From NCBI GenBank assembly GCA_026168455.1, contig CM047425.1:9584001-9648000 (forward strand): a DNA stretch of 64,000 nt, read 5' to 3'. This DNA comes from Theocolax elegans (taxonomy: Eukaryota; Arthropoda; Insecta; Hymenoptera; Cerocephalidae). Below are positions 24,961 to 36,892 of this stretch, piece by piece. The notes below the pieces were generated by a model, which was not told the DNA's origin, did no database searches, and was given only the letters and a program-made list of their open reading frames with translations. Made by a program: the position numbers and the translations under genes. The number at the start of each line of letters is the position of its first letter. Position 1 is the first letter of the stretch.

Positions 24961-27690
24961 TATAAATGCTCGGTGATTAACAAATTAAGCATGATATACA
25001 TTTACACCACGAAAATTATAATCTCTATAGCAATACACGTGCGTACTTACGACTCCGAATTACCTACAAATTCATTGATTTATAGCCATTTACGTATAAA
25101 TACATATACATACATACACACCTATGTCAATAAATCACGTACACGCGTCACGTTCATGTCGATGAACCTTATACAATATGATACATAACCTATACACGCA
25201 ATTTAGACAAAATGGTTAATAATTATAATTTATACTTATATATGTATATCATTTAGTAAAAAATCATCTATTGTCTACTTATCTATCAAATTATCTATTG
25301 TATGTGTTCTATTCATTTTTATAAGTTAGGTTAACGTTACAACTCCTTCATTGTATATAATACCGCGGGCGCGCGTATAATCGCATGTAAATAAATGTAT
25401 ATGGGTCTGGATAGTTGTTAGGGGAGTGTCTACAGTTAACGAACACGAGGAAGAGAGGTATAGAAATTTAGACCTACCCGAGCTGCGACGGTAATAAAAT
25501 GGCCGATATGTGTATGTGTATATAGTCGAATGAGGAGGTGTGTATATACCAAGCGTGTGCAAAATGCTCACCTACAGCAGGATTCATCTTTATATAATTC
25601 TACGGAAAAATTAGGAGGGTGAACAATTTTGGGCTACTCGGATGGATATGGTATTTTTTGTTACGAAAAAAGATATATGAGGCTAAGTACCCAATATTGG
25701 GAGAAATGGAAAATTGGCATAGTAGTGGGATACGATCGGTGGGGTCCGATTTGTCGAAGGTTCATTAAAAATGTGTGCGATATTTCGAATTTTAAAAATT
25801 AGAATAACTTTTTTGTTATTTCGAACCGAGAAAATAGAATGATCATTATTTCGAAAGTAATAAAATCGACAGATATTTGGTGTTAGGCGCAATATTTCGA
25901 ATTCCAAATAGTAGATCAATAATTTTCTACATTATTGTCAGTTATTAAGGTGTCAATAGACAAATATAATAAAAGTTATTTCTCTACACTATAAAGTTCT
26001 AAAATTCGGAACAAATATATAAAAACTGAAGAATGCATTATTTTCGAAATAATGATATTTCTGTTTCTCTTGTTTCTAAATAATAAAAATGCATTTCTAA
26101 TTTTTGAAATTCAAAACAATGCACACATTTTGAATAACCATTCAACAAATTGGACCCGATCCGACACGATGAATTTAATACTTTAAACGGTAAATAAAGT
26201 AGAATTTTGAATGAATTTGTATTGTTTAACAAATGTAATACTCTTTGCCATTTGCAACATACTTTTTTGATTAAAACATTTAGATAAACTAGTAATTAAC
26301 GATTAGATTACATTACCAAATTTTTAATTATTTTGTTTCTAATATTTAAAACAGCGCTTGTAGTAGTTCAGTTTCCGTAAGTGTCCCGATACTTGGTACT
26401 TTTCTACCTTGGTAAGGTTAAAGTAATTGTATATGTAAGGAAGTGTGGAAGAGAAATGTTGTGAACCGGAATATCCAAATATGGTCCGGATTCTGTATGA
26501 AGGTAATGTTGGTTATAGTCTGAAATTGATCTATATGGTAATAATATAACTTTGTTCCGGTACCGGAAAATTGAAATATGGTAAGGATTTTTCTGTAATG
26601 ATCTGTTTGCATAATGTTTTTTTTATATATATGTATGGATTTTCTGTAATATTAATACTGACTTGTTTATCAGGATTGGAAAACGATCGACCGCTACAAT
26701 ATGATAGATAAATGATTAATGGATTCTTTTTTAAAACTTGCAATTAAAGAAGAACAAATGGATATCTTTACTCAAATTTTTTAAAATGATGATCTATATT
26801 AGGCCCAAAAAATTTGTTTGAGCTTTAATTGCATTTTATTAAAAAGTATCGGTTTTTTCCAAGCGTCCTGTTACTTCCCGGACTCTCCTTTGGATTGACC
26901 ATTGTAAGACCACTTTATTTACACACCGTGCGAATAATAAATAAATAAACCTTACTTGTCTATCACCCTTCATTCTTAATTTAATAATTGAATGAATTAT
27001 TTATCAATTTCAACAATACAATTTAAATAAAGAAAAAATCATAGTGCATGTAAGGTAACAAAATGAGTTATTGTCTGTATTTGAATTAAAACCCTATACA
27101 TGGTCGTTGAGAAATTGATGAATATTCTTTAAATAAACATTTTCACAAATAAACATTCAAATTTGAATTTTACCAATGAGTTTAAATTAGATCTTATTCG
27201 TCACTCAACACTCCAAAAAAATTATGGTTTTTATTTCAGCGACTTTTGGGTCATATTTTTAAATTCTTGGTTAATATTATAATCCTAAACTGGGATTTGC
27301 AAATCTCTACTAAATAGAAAAAATATGATCGAAGACACATTCTTTTGAACTGTAAAAAGAAACGTATTTTGTACTTCTTTAAATCAATTGTCAACATCGA
27401 TAATTTTTTGGGGTGTCAACGGAGAGTAACGAACATTAATAAAATCAGGTGCAATTATACAAACCCACGCACACACGCACACTAACACACATCTACTATC
27501 TATCTAGTATAATTACTATCACATTCATATACATACATACGTACATACTCACTAATACACACGTACATATATATCGAGTATATTTGATATCCAGACTGTA
27601 TACATTAGAGACCGAGTGAGTGAGAGATCGAGGTACATATAGATAAAAGTTTGCGGTTGCTACATTTCTTCCTTCAATTTTTTGTCTCTT
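24961..27690. other. AT-rich intergenic DNA
   Basis: A small island at 25330-25580 contains GCGGGCGCGCGT and purine tracts. Around 26380-26610 CCGGAAT and TACCGGAA words recur. No ORF here looks coding: the 70-80-codon frames are in AT-rich DNA without recognisable motifs. Confidence 0.45.
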
Positions 27691-27702
27691 CCCCCCTCCG
27701 GG

Positions 27703-27781
27703 AAGTAGAAGTAGAAGAAGAAGAAGGAGAAGTGGAAGAAGGAGAATAAGAGTAAGAAGAATAAGAAGAAGAAGAAGATAA
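27703..27781 (+). repeat. (GAA)n-like purine tract
   Basis: This is an imperfect GAA/AGA triplet repeat within a wider GC-richer island at 27440-28300. The island also carries an (AG)n run at 28168-28196 and short GT runs. The poly-Leu frame on the minus strand is a by-product of the tract. Confidence 0.85.
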
Positions 27782-28489
27782 CGCATAATTTGAAGAGGAC
27801 GTCGCGTGGCGACGCGCAAAGTTTTTCTTTAATATATTCTTACATGGCGAGCGCAGATTAGATTAAAACGGGGCATGCATAAACCGTGAGGTAAGAGGAA
27901 TGAGAGAGAGAGAGAGGCCTTCTTAAAACTCAGGAGAAGTAGTAGGGGATAACCGTAGAGTCGTATTTATGATTTATTTAACTGGAGATATACACTGTGT
28001 GTGTGTAGGGGTGGTTGCGGTTAAATTGGGTTGGAGCTTTAATGCTTACACCGCTTTCGAGACAGAGAGAGAGGGGGAGGGTTGTTTAAAAGAGGCTCAC
28101 TGTGGGATTCCTCCTAGTTGATATTCCAATGAATTTGGATTTGAATATAGTGGACGCTGTATATATGTAGAAAGAGAGAGAGAGAGAGAGAGAGAGTGAG
28201 TTTCATCCCTGGCGCTTTGTTGTTCTGCTCTCTCGTCGTATTGATGATGCTGATGAAGTTTTAGTTCATTCGAAATGGAGGTCAAGTATGGTTAAATGTA
28301 TATTTATACACGATTGTTGGTTATTAATTGTACACGTGGGTTAATGAATTTGTAGGAGATTGCGATAGGGGTGAAATTTACGTGTTGGTTACTAGATTAG
28401 TTATTAGATTTTTCCGCGAGGTATAAGAGCGGCGAGTATATATAGGATTTTGTTTGTATATATAGTATTTTTGGTGACCGAGCGACACA

Positions 28490-29040
28490 GTCTTCGAAAG
28501 TGAGGATTTTTTTATTATTTTACAGTAAATGTATCTTTATTTTAAATTCTATCAGTGTCTGATGACTGCGATTGTTCAATTTGTAATTTGGCGATATTGT
28601 AGGAATTATTAGTTGTTCCTGAAATAGTACTACTATTAGCAAATATTTATTATTACTAATTTTATAATTAATTTTTTATTTCGCATTTTCGATATTTCGA
28701 TGATTTTGAAATAATAACATTTATTTTATAATATAAGTAGTAAATTTACACAATTGTAGTAATTAATTATTACTACAATTGCACTACTGGTATGTAATGG
28801 TAAAGCAGTTGCTATGATGTAATATTGTCTCGCTATTTAAAAAAGAGACTGATTCATTTTTGAAATTCTATTTTTTTTTAAATTTCACTTTATTCCAATA
28901 GAGATTATTCACCATCTGTAATAGTTATTTTTCTAGCAGTTAATCAGTCAATATTCACTGTTTATATTTTTTAAATACACACACTTTTTGAAATACTGAC
29001 AATGACTATTTAAAATAGTGACTTTTTCGTATTGTAACAT
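28490..29040. repeat. TAGTGA/TAGTAGTAATT-word diffuse repeat
   Basis: AGTAGTAATTATTACTAC-type inverted words and ACTATTTAAAATAGTGAC recur. It is the same diffuse family as 24300-24960 and 48880-50200. Confidence 0.45.
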
Positions 29041-29094
29041 TGTACGTGTTAAATTTACTAACAAACAGAGTGTCACATCTCCGGGAAACGTATA

Positions 29095-29316
29095 TCTTTA
29101 CCAAACTCTTATGTTGGAAAAACTAAGATACAAATTATCACACAAGTTAATGAGCATAGAAAGGGTAAAGATTCGGTTGTTTTTCAACATATACAAAATA
29201 ATAATCATGAATTTGATTGGCAGAAGTTTAAAATTTTAGATAAGGAAGCGAACTATGGTAAAAGATTGACACCTGAAATGATGCATATTAATCCACGGAA
29301 AAATTCAATAAATTAA
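29095..29316 (+). pseudogene. Penelope-like element GIY-YIG endonuclease, C-terminal fragment
   Basis: A plus-strand frame of 73 codons ending in TAA at 29314-29316 reads CPNSYVGKTK-like near its start. It continues through VNEHRKGKDS and NNNHEFDW to KILDKEANYGKRL and PEMMHI. In Penelope-like elements the GIY-YIG endonuclease follows the reverse transcriptase and shows YVGxTK, then an Arg/His patch, then a HxFDW...KILDxExxxxxKRLxxEM stretch, so the match in order and spacing is good. The first Tyr (GIY half), the upstream Cys residues and the whole reverse transcriptase are missing, so this is a truncated 3' remnant. It ends about 280 bp before the hairpins beside the tyrosine recombinase. 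I see no link between the two. Confidence 0.8.
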
Positions 29317-29598
29317 CAAAAATACTCGATTAAACTAAATAAACAGTATTCGCATATTATATTTAAAATGAAAACTCGTTAAATCAGCCGATTATATTGT
29401 ATACAAACTTGTGAAAATTTACGTCGTGTAATACATCTATTTTGATGTTTCCTTGTTAACAACTAAGAGATTTAAGTCAACTTGCGACGAAATGCTTTGA
29501 TACAAATTATGGTGTTTATATTAGAAGGTATATTATAATTTTTTTTCTCTTATATATTTTATCAATTTTATCCGAGTTGTACAATTTTATTTATAAAT

Positions 29599-29734
29599 AA
29601 TAGTACATTACGGTACAAGTGAGGAAAGTTGAAGTTCCGGCCACTGCGTGAAGTTGGCACCCGAGGCGAAGCCGAGGGTGTCATATCACGCAGTGGCGGG
29701 GCTTCAATTTTCGGCTCGTGTAGCGTATACTATT
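29599..29734. repeat. Hairpin H1: long inverted repeat with CCGAGGCGAAGCCGAGG core
   Basis: The outer ends are AATAGTACATTAC on the left and GTATACTATT on the right. Pairing continues with gaps inward to a perfect 11-bp stem CCACTGCGTGA/TCACGCAGTGG (29641-29696), and then to an inner stem CACCC/GGGTG around the core (29661-29677). The same ends and core occur in hairpin H3 at 51467-51604, but the middle arms differ. H1 lies directly outside the left inverted repeat of the tyrosine-recombinase element. Confidence 0.85.
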
Positions 29735-29867
29735 TTTCTTGATCCGGTCGAAAGTACGTTTTTAAAATTGGTATCGCCAGCAAATCTTTTACAGCTTTTC
29801 GCTCATAACCTTATAATTTTTTCTATTTCGACTGTTCAAAATGAAATTTGAATCTGTTCGATTGCAT

Positions 29868-29945
29868 TGTTTTCGATGCCCGCCTCGACATTTGCGGCAC
29901 GAGCGTAGCGAGTGTTGCTGGTCGAGGAGGCGGGCATCGAAAACA
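29868..29945. repeat. Hairpin H2 with GAGCGTAGCGAG core
   Basis: GTTTTCGATGCCCGCCTCGAC on the left pairs with its inverted copy on the right, which carries a 3-nt insertion. This gives a ~21-bp stem. The loop contains GGCACGAGCGTAGCGAGTGTTGC, itself partly self-complementary and of the same general form as the cores of H1 and H3. It lies just 3' of the recombinase stop codon, so it would be in the 3' part of its transcript. Confidence 0.85.
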
Positions 29946-29998
29946 TCTCAAATACAAAATTAATAAATGTACAGTGAAAAATGTTAAAACTATTTTTA

Positions 29999-31641
29999 TT
30001 AATTGTTATCATTAGATTTCTTTAAGAGGAATGAACAACTATCAAAAGTACAATTATTAAATTTACAGTTATTAAATATGTAGGTTTCATTTACAAAAGT
30101 TGATTGCGTTATAGATTCATTACATATTTCTTGCGCACGTTGAGTCTCTGTAAAATTTTTTTTTCTTTTTTTTGGCGCTTCAGTATGTCGAATAAAATCT
30201 AATTTTATGGGTGAATGCGACGAAAAAAGCTTTTTGTGACTTGACTTTGCAACATATGTTGGTTCCGGTAATATTTTTCCATTTGCCGTAACAAAGTCAT
30301 TTTGTTTAACTGTATCTGGAAAACATGAACAATCGATTAAAAAGTAATTCTTTTTATATGGTTTCATTAGCTTGTAATAAAATAATGTATTTCTCGCTTA
30401 CCTGTTAGTTGCTGTAACTCCTCCACCATAAAGTTTTCAGAAAAATCCTCCCAGTGCAATTCGTACGGATCAGTACACAAGGCATCTTTGTTTGAAATCA
30501 CCTCTGAACAGGCTGTACTTATGGATGGTTTTGAAGTAGTTTCAAAGGATTTAGTAATATTCGTACTACTGTCACGGTTAGTAGATAATTTAGCTTCATG
30601 CGTTATTCCTTCAAAAATCTTTTGTCGATTATTTTTCGAATGTTCGATATAAAGCTGAGCTACGTTATCAGACCGCCATCCTCCCATTTGTTTTATTAAT
30701 TGCATGTTTGCACCTGATTCTGATAAAAGTGTAGCTGCCGTCCTCCGAAAACAATGTCCCGTGTATCCTTTAGCATTTTCTAAGTTAAGTATGTTGCAAC
30801 AACATAAGGAGCTTCTGCAATTTTATTTATACCTATGACTTGGTGTAAACACTTTCCCTCTTTGTATTGAATAAAGAATCTTTCAGTAAATGTTTCTGTG
30901 GGCCTCAGTGATATGTACTTTTTAACCGTATTATAGAACAGTTCTCCCACGATAACTCTTGTGCATGAAGTGTCTTTGTTCTATACACTGCTACAATAAA
31001 TCGATTAATTTCATCTTTAACATCATGGATTTTGACATTAGTTAGTTCTTCACAGCGGAGACCGCCACAAACTCCAAATATAAGAATAACCTAGAATTAT
31101 TGTAAACATAAAAATTTAATGAAAATTAGCATAAATTGAAGTAATGTAAGTTGTCATTTTTAGGTTGGATGATATAAGTGAGTCAATTACCTTTGTACCT
31201 AAATAAACTTGATCAGGTGCTTCATTTATAAATCGTTCAATGTCAGTCCATTTCAGGGTGAGGGACTGCTTAGGTTTATAACCTTTGTTATTATTTTTAA
31301 GCAAAGTTTTTAAATTAAGGAATCTACTAATGTCACAGTTCTCCTTTGAATTCAATGTTTTTTTAAGCATTGACCATATGCTCCAAAGAGTTGGTGGCTT
31401 CAATTTTTCTTTTAATTCTGTGAAATATACCACTAAATTATTCTCTTCCGAGGTTGAAAGCGATTTTGATTTTCAATTCTCCACTTTTTATATGTTTCAT
31501 AAACCAGTAAATACCGCTCTCCTGATTTTTGTGGCAGCGTTTCTTTTGAATAATAACATTTGCTTCTTCATCAAATTTGCGGCATATATCATCTTCGTTT
31601 TCTGATTCATCAGATGAGGACATTTCAATATTTTTTGACAA
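29999..31641 (-). pseudogene. Crypton-type tyrosine recombinase, three exons, frameshifted
   Basis: Exon 1 (31191-31641) encodes an acidic Ser-rich start, then in a shifted frame LPQKSGERYLLVYETYKKW, and, after a further shift, the core-binding domain (FTELKEKLKPPTLWSIWSML). A 100-bp intron (31091-31190, GT/AG) splits ...LGTK from VILIFGVCGGLRCEEL, which holds the first catalytic Arg. Exon 2 (30402-31090) continues to HCFRRTAATLL (His-x-x-Arg box), GGW and AQLYIEHS with the nucleophile Tyr. An 86-bp intron (30316-30401) leads to exon 3 (29999-30315), a Lys-rich tail with NNCxFNNCxF repeats ending at a TAA. The order matches Crypton-derived recombinases common in insects. At least four frame changes, mostly in A or T runs (about 31440, 31540, 30950, 30785), break the frame, so this is either decay or assembly error. 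The Arg, His, Arg and Tyr residues are all still present. Confidence 0.85.
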
Positions 31642-31852
31642 TATTTTATCGAATTGACTAATTGTGGGTTAACCTCGACTAATGCGTCAAATACTTTAAA
31701 AGAATCTGTTTACAAAATCTGCAGTTGCTTAGTTACCAGCTAATAAACGCGCGTGGTGAAAATAATACTAATGGGTAAATGTCATTCTTTCGCAATCGAA
31801 AACAGTGGCGAAACTACGTACTTTCGACCAGGGGATCAAGAAAAATCTTTTA

Positions 31853-33746
31853 CACAGTCTGTAGAGGGTGGTATTGACCACCGAAACGATATACAAAAAG
31901 GAAAGAATGTGTTAAATTTTTTCTGATCTTTCTTTTTCTCAACTAACTCGGGAAAATCGATAAATTTTCAACAATCAATATTAAAAAGCTTTACTGTTAT
32001 ATTTCTAGACCGCAGAGAAAATAATCAAAGGCATTTGAATTTCATCGATTATTAAATAATAATCGATCGCTGGACTATAACAGAAAAATTTCCTTAAAAA
32101 GTAAATTATAACGATATAATATAATTCAATTTAGCATTCATATCGTAAAGAGCAACATAAATATTTAAGCGTTGGCATTAAAACGCAAATATATACATAT
32201 ACGCATACAGTTTATAAAGGAGGGAAATGAAGAAGAAATTGGCGAGAAGTAAAGGAAAAGGCGTCAGTAAGATTTAAGGGTCGCGGTAAGGAAAACCTAG
32301 AAAAAGAAACAACCAATGGTGAAAGGGAGAAAAAAAAGAAATAAGGCGATGAAAATGGAAGAGAGAGAGAGGGAGAGAGAGGAATAATAAAAGATTATTC
32401 CGCAGTCGGTTATGATAATGCACCAACGGAGCTTGGGCACGAAAGAAATTAAGATAGTGGGAAAGTCCCCGCGTATTATATTGAAACCCGTAGCGTACTG
32501 ACAGTCATGACGATTACATTTCGCATCTCGTTTTGCGGTGGTGGCGGGTTTGCAAAAAAAAAATTTTTTTCTCTTCCGCCAAGCGGCCGTCTCTCTATCC
32601 GCGTTATATATATATATATAAAAGAGCTTTGAATTTCTAAGGAGCCTCGAATTACCCATCACGAATTTTTTATTAGCCTTAGCCCGAGCCAATTGTCGAG
32701 TGGTTTATGGCGCTGGATAATTTGAATCTTTTTTTTTTAAATAACCGTATAAAACGTTCTTCTTACTATATTTTATTTTTTCTTCGCCGACATTCGATTA
32801 CGATAAATTGTCAGGATCGACATATAGATTTCCGAAAAAAAATTTTGTTTTTTTTGCCTCGGGCGCTGATTCTCCCGGTATATTTTTCTTAACGCACTCG
32901 TGTGCGAATGTCTCTTATACGGAAAGTTGTAAAAGGAAGAAAAGTGAATTAGCTTAAGTTACTGTCGGCACAAATTTTCCGTTCAACGAAGTCCGGACGT
33001 TATACATATACCGCGCCCTCGTTTATTTTTCGCGAGCCGTATCATGGGAAACCATTACCTCGCACCTTCCACGCGCGTGCTAAAATTACATTTCCAATTC
33101 ATGAAAATGTCAGTTTCCTCGCGATACGTGCGTGAATGAGATACGCCTTTTTGAACGGTGCGTTTGAAGATTTACTAAAAACCAGGATATATATCTGCAT
33201 ACTTTTACGCAAGGAGATGGTAAGTATGAAGATAAAAAAAATTTAATAAAAAAATACTATTCCACATTAACAATTAATAGTTTTTTTATAACGATTAAAA
33301 ATATATCTTAATACTCTGAACAAATTGTATCATTATTATTTTTTAAATTTTTTAAGATTTTTTTTCATAATTGATATATACCGCAAGATGTTTCAGGAAT
33401 CACTTTATGAAATTTTAGCAGTAACATTTAAACACGATTTAAATAATAAATTCTTTTATCTAAAAGAATTATTTACTTGTTTTTTACATGATTTTTCATA
33501 TTTTTACAATAATTTAGCTGTATACTCTTTTATTGCACTGTTAACACGATATGTTTCATCTTAGTGGAATAAATCATATTTAAATGTTACTGTTTCAACC
33601 TATTCGATGAAGTGTTTCTTGAGATATCCTGAAATAAGTCTATTATAGAAACAAATCAGAGTACAAGTGTCATAATTAATTAAAACAGTTATATTGCAAA
33701 TAAATTATATAAAAAGTTTAAAATAATAATAATACAATTCGTTTTA
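31853..33746. other. Intergenic DNA with a GC-richer island
   Basis: A perfect 6-bp stem GGTGGT/ACCACC lies near 31880. From 32200 to 33200 an island holds GA tracts, CGCG words and a TA run (32606-32622). The 131-codon minus-strand frame at 32297-32692 is poly-Ser/Leu low complexity at one end and is not accepted. From 33200 on it is AT-rich. Confidence 0.4.
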
Positions 33747-34309
33747 AAGATTAAGAAAAGAAAAGTTAATTGCCATTACGAAAAACATTAATATTGTTAA
33801 TATAGAATAGTTTTTTTTAATTTTATCCCAGGCTTGTCCCCTTGGTCAGAAAAATTTCTGCATACATGAGTTTATAACAAATATTTTTGTTATTATTTGT
33901 TTTATTAATATTATTAATATTTATTTCGTTTTATAAACGATATCGTAGAAAATAATAATGTAATAAATCGCGACGCGTTACATTAATATTTGAAATTGGA
34001 TCATACCATACAATTTTCTTTCTTCCTTTCTTCAGGGCGAATAAATTCTTAATTTGCTGCGTTGTCGTCATAAAACTCCTCGACTATTGGTACATCCTCT
34101 AGCTAATATGGTATTCAAGCGGTGCACCATCGTAAGTTGAGTTATTTAAAATATACAAATTGTACTTATAATCTTTTGGGTAATTTATATAGAAACCTCT
34201 AATTAATAGGGTGCCATAGTCGATATTTACTTTCCCTACCTTACCGCCTAACGCGGTAATTAATAATAAATCGGTAAATAAAACTTTATGCGTAAAAATA
34301 AGAATAGAG

Positions 34310-34560
34310 GCGCCCTATACTTTAAACCTAAAGTGTAAAAATTTATTTCAGAATATATAAATCGATAACGTTACACGTTTTTATAACGTAAAATTTTAGA
34401 ACTACACGTTCGAAAAGTGTAATAATACTCGCATTTCAATATTTTCAAAAGTGTAAAATTGCGAATTAAAAACTTCGTTTTCTATTAATTTGCACTTTTG
34501 AAAAGTGTAAAGTTGTCGATTTACACATTCTAAAATAATTTTTTACACCTAAGGGTTTAG
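34310..34560. repeat. GTGTAA/TTACAC-word repeat (copy A)
   Basis: AAAGTGTAAA, GAAAAGTGTAATAATACTCGCAT and TTTTACACC words recur about every 30-60 bp in both orientations. The block is duplicated at 40735-40985 and has a diverged relative at 19826-20045. Confidence 0.7.
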
Positions 34561-36892
34561 AATGTTTGTGTATCAATAATCTAACTGTGTGCTGAATTTG
34601 AAACTAAAACATTATTGTGTTCGAGAGAAGTCTTACCAAATAATGTGAAGTAACCTCAACATACATGAGATTTGTTGGTCAGCGATTTCTTAAAAAACCC
34701 TACTTTTTTTTTTATTAACTATCAATTAATCAACAAAATTTGAATGGGTATTGTTCAAATATTACATTTACATAATTTCTTCATATTTCGCAACCACCTT
34801 TCACTTTTAGATTTTGATTTTTCACCACGCGACACCTTGCGGCTAATTTACGAACTGTTCAAAGATATTAGATAGTTGATATACATCCAACACATTACAG
34901 ACGACCCGAACATACTTTAAATGACACATTTGCTAATAAGGTCCCAATTTCTGATCAAATTCCAATAAAAATCATAGTGTAATCAATACATTAATAATAT
35001 GAAAAAGTTTTTAAAACCTTAAAAAATTCCTTAAAAATATTAACATTAGCTTTATTAAAGTGAGATCAGGAATTGGTCTTGAGTGATCTCTACCGTACAG
35101 TGCTCTATTCGGTATACCTAAATTCATATACATTCAATATTCACAATCAACGACACTCATTCATCGTATAATCATATTTTTCCCCATCGCCCTGCGTAAT
35201 ACACCTTCGAAATTTACCAACGCGTCCAGAACATATACCCATACCCATACACACGCGTACATACATACCGAAACTGTCGTCCGAGTCTTTCTCAAAGAGA
35301 GGACCAGTACCATACGTCCAATCAGACTGCGCCGTGCGTCTCCATCCGGCAAGATTAAACGGCAGTCATGTCAAACTGCCAAGGGCTTATACATACGCGT
35401 TCGGGTTTATAAGTAAAGAGGATACATACATAGACATAGACATAAAGCTAGAAACGCGTGCGCACACCTTGTAATCCTTAATGCAAACAAATCCCCCGTC
35501 AAACTTCCAAGCGAGAATCCTCCCTCCCCGTGTAATTTCATTTCTCGCCCTTTGACCTGTCCTTTTCGAATTCGGCGCGTATATATACATATATACGGAA
35601 TGTCCAACGTTGGCGATGTCTCTCTCTGTGACACTGTGAAGGGTTTATTCTCGATATGGAAACAGCTTGCGATTTTGCGCATCAGTTGACTTCTTCCTCC
35701 AATGTTTGGAGTTTCTATATATATCTACTAGAGGAAGGGAAAGGAGGGAGGAATTATTGACCATTCGACTGTTAACGGAAATATATAATCGAGTTTATAT
35801 ATTGGTATATATACGGATTTATTTATTATTTATTTGTTTATCGATCGATCTTTCAAAAATTTAGGGATAATTTTACTATATTTTGTGGCAAGTGAGAGAC
35901 ATGCTTGATTTACAGTAAATATTACAATTTTTATAGTAATATTTTATGTTATCGCTTATAGCAAACTTTATTATTTCATATAGTGGCTTTTGTATTCTTT
36001 ATAAGGAAAAATTAATTTTATAACTCTTTTCAAAGTGACACAATTTTGTTATGTATTTCAATACATGTGTAACAATTACATGTGCAATTGTTCTCCAATT
36101 CACAAATATATACCCTAGTAGAAATTTGAATCTAAGAACTAAGAATAAAAAAATTGGTAATAAGTACTAATAGAATGACCACAACCTCAAAACATTTTTG
36201 GGAACAGTAAACTTCAAAATTTCTATATTTTCGAATCGGTTTTTAACGTTTTCGTCTGATTTACAACTAATTTCTGTCATATTTCCAGTATTTAAGAAGA
36301 TAAACGCGATTTTATTAGATGCTTCACTTCTATTAAAACATTCATTTTTAATATACATTTAATGGCACATAACTAGATACGAGCTTAATCTATGTTTACA
36401 AGCTCAAAAGTAGGTGAAAATGAAAATTTTGATTAATAAAAGGTTATAAAATGGGAGAAAAAGTATTTACTCGATATGATTAAAATGGGTATATTTTTCG
36501 CCTATTTTTTGTCCATTCTATTCAAACAATCTATACAATAAAGATATGTATAAAGAAAACTACGGAATCAGCTTATGTGAACATTTATGCGACTGCTACT
36601 TTGCTCGATCGAGGCGTCGCGGTCGTAGCGGTGGCTTGTGAAAACTATCTCGCAGTCAAAATTTTTTTACAAATATTACTATAATAATTTCATGGTAACA
36701 ATTTCAAATTGACGTAGGAGAAAATATACGTATGGCAATGTTTACTATGGAACGTGGAAAAAATTGAAAATCCTTTTTATTGAAGTATGTCCCAGCGTTA
36801 TTATCTGACATATAGTAATGAAAAATTTCGTCGGTTTATACAAAAAGAAAATTACCGTGATATCAACAAAAATAAATAATCGTAAGATAAAT

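Larger units (their letters stand above)
29735..31852 (-). mobile_element. Crypton-type tyrosine-recombinase element with inverted end repeats
   Basis: The left segment at 29735-29763 (TTTTTCTTGATCC, GGTCGAAAGTACGT) is repeated inverted at about 31823-31853 (ACGTACTTTCGACC, AGG, GGATCAAGAAAAA), giving ~28-bp imperfect inverted ends. Between them lies one three-exon tyrosine-recombinase gene on the minus strand plus hairpin H2. Classical Cryptons lack terminal inverted repeats, so the repeats here are noteworthy. They may be recombination sites or belong to a surrounding element. The gene is frameshifted, so this copy is probably inactive. Confidence 0.6.

Noticed and set aside
27496..27819. 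107-codon minus-strand poly-Leu ORF
   Set aside because: It is produced by the GAA triplet tract.
32297..32692. 131-codon minus-strand ORF
   Set aside because: It runs through a GA/CT repeat giving poly-Ser/Leu and has no recognisable domain.
35161..35682. Short open frames duplicated exactly in copy B
   Set aside because: Their conservation is explained by the recent duplication. The composition is not coding-like.
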